NCBI RefSeq assembly: GCF_000091045.1
Contig: NC_006670.1
Location: 1,510,701-1,565,700 of the forward strand
Length of the DNA stretch: 55,000 nt
Direction: 5' to 3'
Source of the DNA: Cryptococcus deneoformans JEC21
Lineage: Eukaryota > Basidiomycota > Tremellomycetes > Tremellales > Cryptococcaceae
Both the position numbers and the translations under genes were made by a program. Numbering within the stretch: the first letter of the stretch is position 1; every line of letters begins with the position of its first letter. Shown here one piece after another: positions 35,574 to 47,179 of the stretch. The notes below the pieces were generated by a model that saw only the letters and a program-made list of their open reading frames with translations, was not told the DNA's origin and did no database searches.

Positions 35574-37131
35574 TTACCGACACAGCGCAGCATTCTCCGC
35601 TTCTCGCTCCCCTCCACCATTGCTCCCTCCACCACTGTTTCCTCCGCCGTCTCCCCTATCAGTGGGCTCTCTCCATACGGCTTCCCCAACTTGAATTACA
35701 CTGCCAATTAAAAACGCCCAACTTCCCCAAAACGTTGCAAGATCAGATTCATACTCCACTCCCGAAGCGGAAGAGTAGCCAAGTGCACCGCATAGGGTAA
35801 AACCGATGGCTCCAATCAGGTTCCAGAAAGCAACTTCAAGTAAAAGTTAGCGGGTTAGCAAGGGGGAAAACATTGGGAAGACATACCCCACCAACCGATA
35901 TCTGTGATGTTTGGTAACCACCAATGTTTTTGAACTTCAATCATGAGGATGAGGGAGGATACAATGAAGCCTGAGCCGCCGACAACTGTTTGATTTAGCT
36001 TTTGTCGACCAACCAAGAGATGTAGCACACCTTGAGGGGTCCAAAAAAAGACATCAACGATAGCGGTAGATCCTCCCCCTGAGGCATACCCTGGAATTAC
36101 ACCTGGCAAACCGGTCCTATTGCTGGTCAGTCTCATGTATACAATGCAGTTTGTCCATTTACAAGGTTGAAACCCAGAACACAGTTGCTGCAAAAAGCTG
36201 GATGATTGCCTAAGATGTACTGTCAGCTTTAAGAGTCTTAATCGAATAGACTCACAGCCATGTATCCCATATCATGCCACATAGGTCTTCCCCACCATAT
36301 AAACTTCTTTGCGCCTCTCGTTATTCCGTCTTTTATTTCCTGCTGAGACTTTCGAAGGTTGGGGCTAGCATATGTGAGCTCATTAGATGGTTTCATTAGG
36401 GTTGAAGAATCCATAGTTGCATAATGAGGAGTATGTCTTCGGTGAGATAATAATTGTCCAATAGCTGTACCAAAGTTGATTTCTCGTCCTCTAACAACCC
36501 TTCAGCCTCACTTTCCATCAGCAGGACGCATCAGACTCACCGATCTAAAGCCTCTATGACCATCAGATACGAGCCTAGCTCAAATATCGTCCCTCCGATA
36601 AACGCCGTGGCTGATGCAGTACGTGAAACTGTGTCTGTATCTAATCTTGGTCTAAGTAATGGAAGCCACACGAGGAATGCTGCGTGGCGTTAGCTTTTCG
36701 CTACCGACAAGTCGTAGGTACATACCATTTATGACCCATACGGCGGATCCTAGAGTAAACGACACCGCAACCCAAAAGCTCACGTCCGCCTTGAAGTGAG
36801 GACGAAGCCTGATATCCTCTGTTCTCCGTATCCTTGCAACAGCCATCTGTTCCATTTGCTCCACGGTTACCTTCTTCTCTTTGCTCTTGTCGTCTTCAAC
36901 TTGACCTTTTTCTTCTTCAGGCTTCTCATGCCTCACATAGTGGATGTTGGCCTGTTTTGGGGCATATCTGCCTTTTCGTGCTCTTCTCGATGACCAGCTT
37001 CCGGCTTTTGCTCCAGTTTGGGAGTCAGTGAATGAAAGGTTTGTAGGGGTGAAAAAGGGATGGGGCGAGCGGTGGGAATGGAGGATGTACGAAGAGTGAG
37101 GCTGTATCTGGTGGCGTTCTGTGTAACTCAT
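35574..37131 (-). CDS. fungal integral membrane protein, six predicted spans, unknown function
   Basis: Seven exons (minus): 37131-36726, 36679-36541, 36499-36256, 36209-36163, 36116-36031, 35985-35887, 35833-35574; 426 residues. After a disordered, charged N-terminus (about 105 residues, with EKPEEEKGQVEDDKSKEKK) six hydrophobic spans appear: VSFWVAVSFTLGSAVWVIN, TAFIGGTIFELGSYLMV, AIIQLFAATVFWVSTL, GGSGFIVSSLILMIEVQ, VAFWNLIGAIGFTLCGALG and FWGSWAFLIGSVIQVGE. Conserved-looking loops are FIWWGRPMWHDMGYMA and QKHWWLPNITDIGWW. The C-terminus is a Gly-rich hydrophilic tail. It resembles hypothetical 'integral membrane proteins' common in filamentous fungi, but no function is known to me. Confidence 0.85.
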
Positions 37132-37691
37132 GAGGACCGCCAGTTTTATAGCTGTTTGATATGTACATCGCCATCAAGGCTGAATGTTGATGTCTATTTA
37201 CAGCGCTACTCAAAAGTCACAGCGTCATGACGCACTGCGGTATGTTGCCCATCATGCACGCCCTCATCTATAAATTAGCTTCCGGGTTGTTCTACCTGAT
37301 TTGGCTAATTACGTAAGGTCGTCACAGAAGAATCAAGGAAGGAGACGGATGCGACCAAGGTGTATTTGCCCGCCCATATGTGGGATCGAGAGCATATAGG
37401 CTTGCATCAGCGAGTTCCTATGCATATCCTTCCCAGCTGCAGGCCACGTGTCATGATCCTTCATGTCATCCGTGGTTCGGCGCATCTCACACCGCTCCCA
37501 TTCCCACACCCCACACCCCACACGGCGCACTGGCCTCTCTCAAACCCGCATTGGCCTTTCCCAAACCCGCACCGAGACATCCTTTCGCCATTGCTGACAC
37601 CCCACTGCCTCTTTTCATCTGTGTTCTATGCTTTTACAAATCCAATAGATAATCTTTCTAATTCGCAGCGCTCTTCTCAGTCACCAACACG
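37132..37691. other. divergent promoter region
   Basis: 560 bases between the six-span gene and the Crh gene. It contains CACGTG at about 37444-37449 and CA/CT-rich direct repeats around 37500-37580 (copies of CCCACACCCCACAC- and CAAACCCGCA-like words) just upstream of the Crh gene. Confidence 0.45.
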
Positions 37692-39192
37692 ATGATACGC
37701 CTCAACATCCCTTTGTTCGCATTCACCACCACACTCATCATCGCCCTCTTGCCAAACGCTGCAGCCCAAACTTGCAACACTACCAACCTATGCCCATCTG
37801 CAGCACCTTGCTGTTCAGAGTACGGGTACTGTGGAACAGGCAGCTACTGTTTGGGAGGTTGCGAGCCGCTATGTAAGTCAAAATAGCATATCTATGAGTG
37901 ATGATGTAGCTCACAGGAAACAGACTCCCACGAAGTCACTTCATGCCGGCCAAATCCTATCTGTACCTCCTTCAAGACAGAATTTACTGACCTTAGCAGA
38001 GTTCAACTGAATGCATCTCTATACGACGGTAATGCCACAGCGTACGATTGGGTCGGTGAGTACGAACGAAAATGTCTGCTTAAGGCTGTGCTAAAACCTG
38101 TCAGTTAATACGGGATCCCTGGTCGCTTCATCGGATAATGATGGAGCTCGTCTTATCCTAACCCAGAACAACACTGGCTCCAAGATATCTAGTACCCGTT
38201 ACATCCACTACGGAACTATCGACTTTACTTTGCAGACGTCAAAATGGGCCGGTGTGGTGACAGCAGCAATCACAATGTCTGATGTCAAGGATGAAATAGA
38301 TTGGGAATGGCCTGGGTCTAATACCGATATGGTGCAAACAAACTATTGGTTCTTGGGTGTCGCAAACTGTGAGCAGCAAATGCCGAAATAATTAGCTGAT
38401 TAATAGACTCGGCGACGGAGGGTGCTTCCAGCTCGGTGTCTTCCGATACAGCTACCAACTTTCACACCTACACTGTAGGTATTGATGGAGTAACGTAGCG
38501 TTCGACTGACTCAATGACAGATTGACTGGCAAGAGAGTTACATCAGTTGGAGTATTGATGGGTTACTGGTCCGTACAGTCAGGAAGATAGATACCATTTC
38601 TGAAGACGGGACACAATAGTAAGCCAAGCGTCTCACTCACCTCATAACAAAGCAGTATAGAACAAATACTTGTAGATCTGACATTCATGCAGTAAATTCC
38701 CCTCCACTCCATCTCGTGTTCAAATCTCCATTTGGCCCGCCGGCACGGACGACAATGCCCAGGGCACTATCGACTGGGCGGGGGGCTACATCGATTGGAC
38801 AAACAGTGACTACCTGTTCAACGGGTATTTCTGGAACACCATCAAGAGTGTCAATATCAGCTGCGCATATGACACTGCTTCTTCTGGGGCGACGGGTTGG
38901 GCTTACTCTGGTAATGATACTTCAGGGATACCGGTGAGTCCAACAATCTCATTCCGTTTCCCTATTATTCCTGCCTCGTTCAGCCAAGGCGACGAGGAAC
39001 AAGGAAACTCAACGAGAGATGTTGACGCTTTGTCGTATATCCCAGATTGTGACCATTACGAATGCGTCAACTCTGATCTCTGCCGGAAGGAAGAGGATTG
39101 TAGAAGTTCAGACCAATAGTCGGGCGATCGGTGGGGTGGGCCTGCTTGTCATCAGTGGCTTTGCATTTTTCGGAGGGGTAGCTCTCTTTTAA
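37692..39192 (+). CDS. GH16 chitin-glucan transglycosylase (Crh type) with CBM18
   Basis: Cell-wall enzyme linking chitin to beta-glucan, secreted and probably GPI-anchored. Exons: 37692-37872, 37924-38055, 38105-38368, 38407-38474, 38521-38618, 38693-38933, 39046-39192; 376 residues. A signal peptide ends near NAAAQ. A Cys-rich chitin-binding type-1 module follows (CCSEYGYCGTGSYCLGGCEP). The GH16 active site DEIDWEW gives Glu168, Asp170 and Glu172, and WPAGTDDNAQGTIDWAGG is the Crh signature. The last exon encodes RAIGGVGLLVISGFAFFGG, a GPI-type tail. An AG at 38983 would instead end the protein after 13 residues without a GPI signal. Related yeast proteins are Crh1, Utr2 and Crr1. Confidence 0.92.
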
Positions 39193-40174
39193 TCTTCTAT
39201 GTCAGATGGCAACTGTACAGTTTGAGAATTATGTATCTTTTGCCATCGCGATCAGTGACATTTGATTCAAGATGGATATGAGATTTACCAAATTAGATTG
39301 ATATGGGCCATTCATTATTAATCTGCTGGCTGCTCGGAAAAAAGGGATCCATAAATATATGAGAACGGCAAGAAGAGGGTGAGCCTAAACTTTATATAAA
39401 TATACTACATGCCGTATATGATGCCTCACCTTTACAGCCTCGCGCTCCTTCCCCCATTCAACTAAAAGAAAAGATGAATGCACCATGTGACTGGAATATT
39501 GATTAGTTTGTTTAGTTCGATAGTGATGTTGTTCTAAATAGTCAATTTGAAATGAATATAAAAATACACTGCTGGATCTTCTTCTTCCAGCAGGCTTCTT
39601 CTTTCGTCGATGATCAAACCTCACATCATGCTTCGACGACCCTGGAAAAGCGGTGAGCAACGCAAGGATCAAAAAAAGTCTACAACTGAGAGCTCTAATG
39701 GGCCGTCGGTAATGGAATAACCGATCAAAAAATTAGCGATGCGTTCGCTTAAATAAAAGTAAAGATCTAATCCAACTCCACGCGGTGATAGATAACGTTG
39801 TGCCAAGCTGGTGCCTGGCATCAAGTGACATGTTTATAGTGGACTTTTGCCCAGCGTGCGCTCACCAGCCGGCGGGAATACCGACGTGTCGAAACTATTG
39901 TTCACGCTATTTTACTTTAAACCTCTTCCTGGAATCAGGTACATGGGTTGTAATGATAATTGCTGTTGGTCTTCCTTTCCTGAGCGGTCAGATCTGGCCC
40001 CGCGAAATTATAAGCCATGGTCAGCAGGTAGCCAGCTCGCCAACGCAAAATGTTGGAAAATAAAGTATAGAGCAAAAGCCCTTTTCTGCCGCAGAAAAAG
40101 GGGAATGAAGACTCGTCAATTTTTCTGCCCCATTTCTGCCATCACTTTATATTCGCAATTACAAGTATCAAGGC
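39193..40174. other. intergenic, about 1 kb
   Basis: Between two rightward genes (Crh enzyme and amino-acid permease). AT-rich around 39300-39420 and 39530-39780. No gene recognised. Confidence 0.55.
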
Positions 40175-42240
40175 ATGAGTATCGAGCGCGCCGATTGTTC
40201 GTTGCCCTATGAGAAGTCATCAGCGGAGAAGGACTCTGGGCCTCACGTCTACCAAGGCGAAGCGATTGTCTACCCCAACGATGGAAGTGAGAATGTCATT
40301 CCAAGAGAAGAGGAGACTCATAGGGCTTTGTCACCTCGACAACTGTCAATGATTGCCCTCGGGGGTGCCATTGGTGAGTGATCGACCGAAGCCATGCCCG
40401 AGAGAAGAGGTGGCTTACCAAAGGGTAGGGACGGGTTTGGTTATTGGATCCGGCACGAGTCTTGCCAGGTCAGGCCCAGCCAGCTTATTCATCTCGTATG
40501 TGGTCATGGGTACAGTCTGCTGTGGCGTGATGGTGCGTTTTGGGCGTCCTGAGTGCTATCTTTCGACTTACAGTGCTGATTCGTTGCTAGATGGCCCTAG
40601 GTGAAATGTCAACAAAGTATCCATCTAAAAAGGGTTTTGCTGGTCACGCCACTCGATGTGTCGATCCCGCTTTCGGCTTTTGTACTGCCCTTGTCTATCT
40701 TTGTAAAGTTTGTTGATCTCGTTCGTACTACGCAGATCGTCGCAACTGACTAGAAAACTTCCAGTACCTTATCATTTCCCCTAACCAGATTGTCGCTGGT
40801 TCCCTCGTCATCCGTTATTGGAATGACTCCATCAACGGCGCCGCCTGGGTAACTATTTTTATCGTATTCGTCATTGCCATCAACTGTCTCGGTGTCAAGT
40901 GGTTTGGCGAGATTGAGTTTTGGTTATCCTTCACCAAGATCATCACGCTCACTGGCTTGATCTTGTTGGCACTCATAATTGACCTTGGAGGAGTGCCAGG
41001 ACAAGAAAGGATTGGATTTAGGTACTGGGAGCACGGGAGGGCATTTAAAGCGTACAAGGCGACGGGTGATTTGGGAAAGTTTCTGGGATTTGTGAATGCT
41101 TTGGTTTTGGCGCTTTTTGCGTACATAGGTACCGAATTGATTGGTGTCACTGTTGGCGAGGCAAAGGTAAACAGTCCCTCGAATTTGTTCTTGCAAAATG
41201 GCAGCTGATTGTACGCTTAGAACCCACGAAAAACTGTCCCCTCTGCTATTCGTAAAACTTTTCTCCGTATCATTTTCTTCTATGTCCTCTCCTCACTCCT
41301 AGTCGGTATGATCGTTGATTCTTCCTCGCCTTTGCTTGCCCAAGCTGCGAAGAAGGGTACCTCGGGTGGTGCTAGCGCATCTCCTTTCGTTGTCGCTATT
41401 GAGTCTGCGGGTATCAAGGTTCTGCCCGCTATAATAAACGCTTGGTAAGTTTTCCTGCCCATCTTCTCGAGACATTACCCACGCCCAGTCACAGCATCTT
41501 GATTTTCACCATCTCCGCCGCCAACTCTGATCAGTACATTGCCTCTCGAACACTCTACGGTATGGCCAAGGACGGAAGTATGCCCCGCATTTTTACCAAG
41601 TGTACTAGCCGAGGTGTCCCCTGGGTAGCTTTCATTTTTACCGCCATGTTCATGGGTTTGGCGTATCTTGTTGCCAGCAGCGATGCGCTTTCTGTATTCA
41701 ATTACTTTGTCAACTCTGTCACAATCTTTGGTGGACTTACTTGGGTAAGAGTGGCTAGATAGCATGGAAAGATACGGAATTGACGTACTTTAGATCTCCA
41801 TCCTCTCTTCCCACGTTGCCTTCATGCGCGGAATGAAAGCCCAAGGCATCTCACGAGACTCTCTTCCTTACAAGTCTCCTTTTCAGCCATACTTCACCTA
41901 CTGCTCCTTATTTCTTACCTGTCTCGTTTGCTTCTTCAAGGGCTTTGACGGTTTTATGCCTTGGGACTACAAGTCATTCATCACCAATTACATCGGTATC
42001 CCGATCTATGTCTTTGCTTATATTGGTTTCAAGGGTAAGTGCTGAGGATAGGTAACGATAGTTAGTCCTTGACGAATCTATCTAGTGATCCGAAAAACTA
42101 AGGCGGTCAAGATGTGGGAGATGGACCTTACTACTGGCGCTCGAGAGTTCCACGATCTGAATGAAGAAACGGAAGAAGAGCAACAATACAAGTCGATGTC
42201 ATTCAAGCAGAAAGTAATCTATCAAATCAAAAACTGGTAA
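40175..42240 (+). CDS. amino-acid permease (APC superfamily, YAT family)
   Basis: Plasma-membrane amino-acid/H+ symporter. Exons: 40175-40373, 40429-40532, 40591-40707, 40765-41166, 41221-41444, 41495-41744, 41794-42034, 42086-42240; 563 residues. The first span carries QLSMIALGGAIGTGLVIGSG, the family's substrate-binding loop. Further signatures: MALGEMSTKYP, FWLSFTKIITL, FAYIGTELIGVTVGEAKNP, and ANSDQYIASRTLYGMAKDG. About twelve spans with hydrophilic ends are seen; the C-terminus is MSFKQKVIYQIKNW. Substrate preference cannot be read from sequence. Intron 3 uses a GTTTGT donor, weaker than its neighbours, but the nearby GTAAAG leads to a stop. Confidence 0.93.
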
Positions 42241-43567
42241 AAATACTTGTCATTTTGAAGGGTTAGTCAAAATCTGTTAGCATAGGATAGGAAGTCTTGT
42301 AAATAAGTACAGCATAACCTTGATGTAAACATATTATTTGCGAGACACCATATATCTGCCATTCGCGTAATTTGACAATGCTTGGATACAAGTAGCGCGA
42401 GCCACTCGAACTCAAGTATCTTTCGTCAATTAATAAGGTCTTCTAATTGGAGAAGACCACAAATGCGGTGCATCCACAGCACGAGATATACCTACGCATC
42501 CTTAATGGGCCCAGTGGGATGCAAATTATATTGCGTAATGGCCAGTGAAGTCAGCCGGTTGGAGTGAAGAGCTGATTGGGGCCTTGCCCTTTGCTGCAGT
42601 GATGCTGCTAGAAAGAGAAGAGAAGATAGGATCTTGCTGTTAGGCTGGTGTATCCCGAAGGTGTGACGCAGAAGGTGTCAGGATGGAGTATAGTTACGGT
42701 CGACTTATACATACAAAAAGATGATGTGAAGCAGTGGAAAAGTTGATTGATATATGCATCGAGAGGTTGGTTTTACGTATTTATCCAGAACACGTAACTA
42801 AGAACCTAAAGATTAAATATCTTCTTCCTCAACGGAGTTACCAGTTCATATGACGTAGAGTCTCACGACGAGCTTGAGATCGGGATAAATTAGACTTCCT
42901 AGGACCCCAGGTCAATCGGGATTGGGGAGCCTCTTCTCATTTCAAGCTGTAAGCTTACGTAAGAACTATTTCTTTCGTTGTTGCATTTTGTGTGCGTTTG
43001 GCATCATGGTTTTGGCATTTGGTAGGCTTCACACAAGCCCCTCGACGGACGTCGGCCAAGTCACCTGGCATCTGCTCCACCATATTACGTATTTGTCGCA
43101 TCCGGCATCTGACATCTGGCATCTTCTTCTGCCGGCTGCAGGCGGAAGCCTCTTCCAGAAATTTCGTACGCAAGTCAGCTGCCCGGAATAATAAACACGT
43201 GGTTATAAACCCAGGGGAGAGTTTATTCACCTCTAATAAAGAGGCGACTTTTTACTCCGTCCGAGACCTCATCACCCGTCTTCACCCGTCCCCCGTCGTG
43301 TTGATTGACCAGTCCGCCGGCTCAATAAAAATGATTTTTAAATATACATAATCCATTCTCGTCTTCCTATTCCTCCTGTCTCCTGAATCATCGGTGGGTC
43401 TTCTGGTCAACTGAGTTCAACTGTCCCAAAAAAAGATAAGAGAGAAAACATAAATAAATTGGAAACGAATTTATAGCGTTACTAATATAATTATTATGAT
43501 GGATACGTGCTGCATGATGCTGACTGTTCCATACTACTGCGATATAACTTGAGCATCAAATCATCAT

Positions 43568-43733
43568 TTAGCTCCTTTCCTTCTGTTTACTTGTTCCTCT
43601 TCTGAAACATAAAAAATCGCTGCCGCACATTATGACATTCTATTCCAGTTATAGCCGATCATCATATCAACTTTGAGAATGTCCGAAGTGCGTATATTCA
43701 AGAGGAACAAGTAAACAGAAGGAAAGGAGCTAA
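43568..43733. repeat. 34-bp perfect inverted repeat forming a 166-base hairpin
   Basis: The arm 43568-43601 (TTAGCTCCTTTCC...CTCTT) is matched exactly in reverse complement by 43700-43733. The 98-base spacer keeps pairing imperfectly: GACATTCT near 43632 matches AGAATGTC near 43677, and GCAC blocks flank both. So the whole element is one long palindrome with a short loop. It lies between genes. It could be a foldback/MITE-like element or a hairpin RNA source; no transposase or clear target-site duplication is visible. Confidence 0.85.
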
Positions 43734-44241
43734 TTAATAAAATCATTTATTTATCGTTTTGGGTTGTAGAGTTATTTAGTAGTAAATTACCACACCTCGA
43801 GGAAGATAATAATAATAGCGATGAAAGAAAAGGAGGAAAGGAGGGAAAAACCATGGTGGCAAGCAAACATCAGCTGCGCAACAGAATACAAAATACAAGT
43901 ACGATACAGCATATAGCATGTATCAGCTCACTCAAGGCTCAGAGCCCACAAGGGCCGAAAGCGAAGGAGGAGAAAGAAGAGCAACAAAGAAGAAAAGCAA
44001 ACCTGACTGAATGGCCTGGATCATGATTCCTGGAGCGGCGGGTCAGAACTCAAGATTAGTTCCTGTCTTTTTGTGCCGTACAGTCTGGTATCCGTCTCTA
44101 TCCTATGTATCATAATGCGCGATATGCTTGTCTACATACCCGCCCACACCATCATGCTCAGTCCTCACGCACTATTTAGTAGATACTTTATTACCGGTAT
44201 ACGCGTAACCGCTTCGCTACTGCCCGCCAAGAACTGTTCCT

Positions 44242-44252
44242 GATTACCCCGG
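44242..44252 (+). promoter_or_regulatory. GATTACCCCGG box, copy 1
   Basis: Eleven-base word repeated exactly 50 bases later (44292-44302), upstream of the MFS transporter; a reversed CCGGGG follows at 44335-44340. This looks like a regulator binding array, factor unknown. Confidence 0.4.
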
Positions 44253-44291
44253 TTATAACTCCGAACCCTCTGATGGTCTTCGGACTCCACA

Positions 44292-44302
44292 GATTACCCC
44301 GG
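44292..44302 (+). promoter_or_regulatory. GATTACCCCGG box, copy 2
   Basis: Second exact copy, 293 bases before the MFS start codon. It runs straight into a GGGGGG tract. Confidence 0.4.
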
Positions 44303-44594
44303 GGGGCGTATACTGGGGGGCCATCTGGGGAAATCCGGGGCAATAAACGTTTGGCTAATCATAATAGATGGAGGAAAAATCAAACAGGGAACAGCGAGCA
44401 AAGCCGTAACAATGACTGGTGAAAGAGCTTGTTTCAGGAGTATAAGAGTATAAGAGAAAAGGAAAGAATGTCTTCCAAAGCCCTCGCCTCTTCTCATCGC
44501 TCTTCTACACTCTTCGAATTTCGAGTCTTCCCCAGATTTCTGGTATTTAATATCTAATATCTGTACTTCCAATCAAGTCCCACGGCCGGTCGTC

Positions 44595-46522
44595 ATGTCC
44601 ACCAACGATCATTTGACGGCAACAGACATCAAGAGAGATGACGAATGGCACGAGAACGAAGCCGGTATCGACAACGAGAAGGCTGCTACAATTGAGCTTG
44701 CCGCACAGTATGTGCCAGGGTCGGAGGCAGAGAAGAAACTTTTGAGGAAGATTGACAAGAGAATCATTCCTACGATTTGGGGTCTATATACCCTCTCTTA
44801 CCTTGATAGGGCCAATGTAGGGTAAGTGATGGCAAATTACGGCCAAAAGGCGAATGTTCCCTAATCAGGTCCAACAGAAATGCCAAAACTGGTGGGCTGG
44901 AAGAGGATTTCAATTTAACCTCCCAGCAGTACTCTATTGTCCTCCTCGTAGGTCTTTATATCCTGTTACCAGAACAAGAAGACAGTAAACTGACAGCCAT
45001 GGCAGGTCTTCTTTATCTCCTACGTGTTATTTGAGATTCCCTCAAACCTTTTTATCGCGCGAGTTCGTCCATCACTCTATCTTAGTGGTCTTTGTATTCT
45101 TTGGGGTGGCATTGCCGCTTGCATGGCTGCCACAAAGAACTACAGCCAGCTTGCCGGAGTTCGTTTCGCCCTTGGTGTAGTCGAGGCTGGTTTTGCCCCT
45201 GGTGTGGCCTTCTACTTGTCTTCGTAAGTGAAGATTGTGAGGATTTCCTAGTAGCCGATCGGCTGACGATTCAATAGCTGGTACAAACGCTACGAGCTTG
45301 CCAGTCGATACTCCCTCTATTATACCGCTACGGCTATATCTGGTGCTTTTTCTGGCCTTTTAGCCGGTGTCATTGTGAGTACATATGTACCAACATCTGT
45401 TACATCGCTTATTTTGTATATTAGACGGAGAATCTCGACGGAGCTCGAGGACTGAGAGGTTGGCAATGGCTCTTCGTTAGTGGAACTATGCGGCAGCAAA
45501 AGTATGTGCTAATCAATCATCATAGATTATTGAAGGTTGCGGTTCTTCATTCCTTGGTTTCTTTACTTGGTTCATCATGCCTGACTGGCCTTCCACCACC
45601 AGATTCCTGTCACCAGACGAGCGTGTGCTAGCAGCACAGCGACTTGCTCACGATGGCTTGGGCAACACTGCAGGTGCTCAAGGACATGTCGGACATTGGG
45701 ACGCTTTGAAAATGGCTGTCGTGGACTGGAGGACCTGGATGTTTACAGCCCTGTATATGCTTTGTACAGGTGCACAGACAATCCAATACTTCGTTCCTAC
45801 ACTCATTGGTGCCCGTAAGTAGAACCATAATTCTTATCGGTGTCGTTCAGATTAATAACTCTCATGACAGTCGGCTGGACCGGATACCTTGGCCAGTACC
45901 GAACTATTCCTCTCTATGCGTGCGCCTTGTAGGTTTTTCTTTCGCTTCAAATAAAAAGGCAAGCAGACTGAACAAAGGACCTGTTTCTAGCCTTTTCATC
46001 CTTGTCTTCTGCTGGGGAGCCGATTACTTCAGGGCAAAACCCCTATTTATCACCATTGCGGCTTCAATGGGTACTGTCTTCTTCATCGTTGTGACTTGTG
46101 TCACCCAGCACATGGTGCAATATGTTTTCCTTATTTTGGCATTTGGCTGTGTGTACGCGCTCCCACCTCTCGTGAGTTCAAACTTGGCAATATAAGCCAG
46201 CGCTAACTGTGCGAAGATTTTAACATGGGTACCAAACATCTTATCACATCCCGCCGAAAAGCGTGGTGTCGCCATCGCCCTCGTCAATGCGCTGGGTAAT
46301 AGCGCTTCAATCTATGGAGTCTTCCTGTGGCCTTCTAGCGACAAGCCCCGATACATCCCTGGTTTCTCTGCTACTACTATATTCATGGCACTCATCGTAG
46401 TGCTCTCTCAGGTCATGTTCTGGCTTGTGAAGAAATATCCAATTGAAGCACCTGACGCGGACAAGGTTATACAAGAAGAGTTCGCAAAGCAGAGGGGCCA
46501 TGGCAAGGTTGACATTGCTTGA
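44595..46522 (+). CDS. MFS transporter, Dal5/allantoate-permease (anion:cation symporter) family
   Basis: Twelve-span transporter for an organic anion or vitamin-like acid; substrate unknown. Exons: 44595-44821, 44878-44947, 45006-45223, 45278-45374, 45425-45475, 45526-45814, 45871-45928, 45991-46171, 46217-46522; 498 residues. Family marks: RKIDKRIIPTIWGLYTLSYLDRANVGNAKTGGL at the start, FEIPSNLFI, GVVEAGFAPGVAFYLSSWYKR, GWQWLFIIEG, MPDWPSTTRFLSPDER, and NILSHPAEKRGVAIALVNALGN. Two in-frame acceptors start exon 2 (after 44868 or after 44877); the second gives the usual GNAK. The promoter has paired GATTACCCCGG boxes. Confidence 0.93.
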
Positions 46523-47179
46523 TCCTTTTTGTCTAATACAAGTTTGTACTCAGTAGGGAATCGTGAGGGATATGGTTAGTCCATTGTGATGATTGCATAT
46601 TTGTTTTGCTAAACTATAAAGTCTGTAAAGGAAACGATGAATTCCTGGTATCTTTTGTCTGCTGAAAACAATTAGTGGACCTTTCCCTTTCTGTCTGTCT
46701 TCAGCCTTCAAGCATAATGCCAGTGTCTTACTACTGCCTTCGGGCTTTCTTCTTCTCATCACTGACTCGCTAGTTGCTGGTTGTTCCGGCGGCTGGCGGG
46801 GTATCCTTCTTCCTCTAATGACATACAATGTAATAATGTCTTAAGAGTTGCTATTGTTAAGCGAGACAGTCCTTCCACATATGTTCATGCAGCTATTATT
46901 ATTAGTTATACAGCCGGTCTCCGTTCGTGATAGAAAGTTTGTCTGATCTTCTGTTGAATCAATCGGGTTCTTGGCGATTCGATTTTTTTTAATCATGTCG
47001 GTGTTGGCCGACGCCGGAATACAAAAAAAAAACAACGGCAGGGCGGGCGAAAGTATCATCATCGGTGAAAACAGTACGAGTTAACAGTCAATTTTTATAT
47101 ACAATTATCACAGTGGAAGGAATAACAAACAGATGTTATTCATCCATTTTCTTGCCACCAAAGCTCCATCAGTCGCATA
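46523..47179. other. intergenic, MFS to BOR1
   Basis: 657 bases between two rightward genes; includes an A run near 47024-47031. No gene recognised. Confidence 0.55.

Larger units (their letters stand above)
42241..44594. other. gene-poor region, 2.35 kb, with a hairpin and a G/C-rich promoter
   Basis: No secure gene on either strand. It contains a long imperfect palindrome (43568-43733) and, just upstream of the MFS gene, paired GATTACCCCGG boxes. Both are listed separately. Confidence 0.55.

Noticed and set aside
38934..39119. Alternative reading of the Crh 3' region ending in a Cys-rich tail (DCDHYECVNSDLC)
   Set aside because: That frame cannot be reached from the upstream exon with any GT donor/AG acceptor I could find; the GPI-tail frame can.
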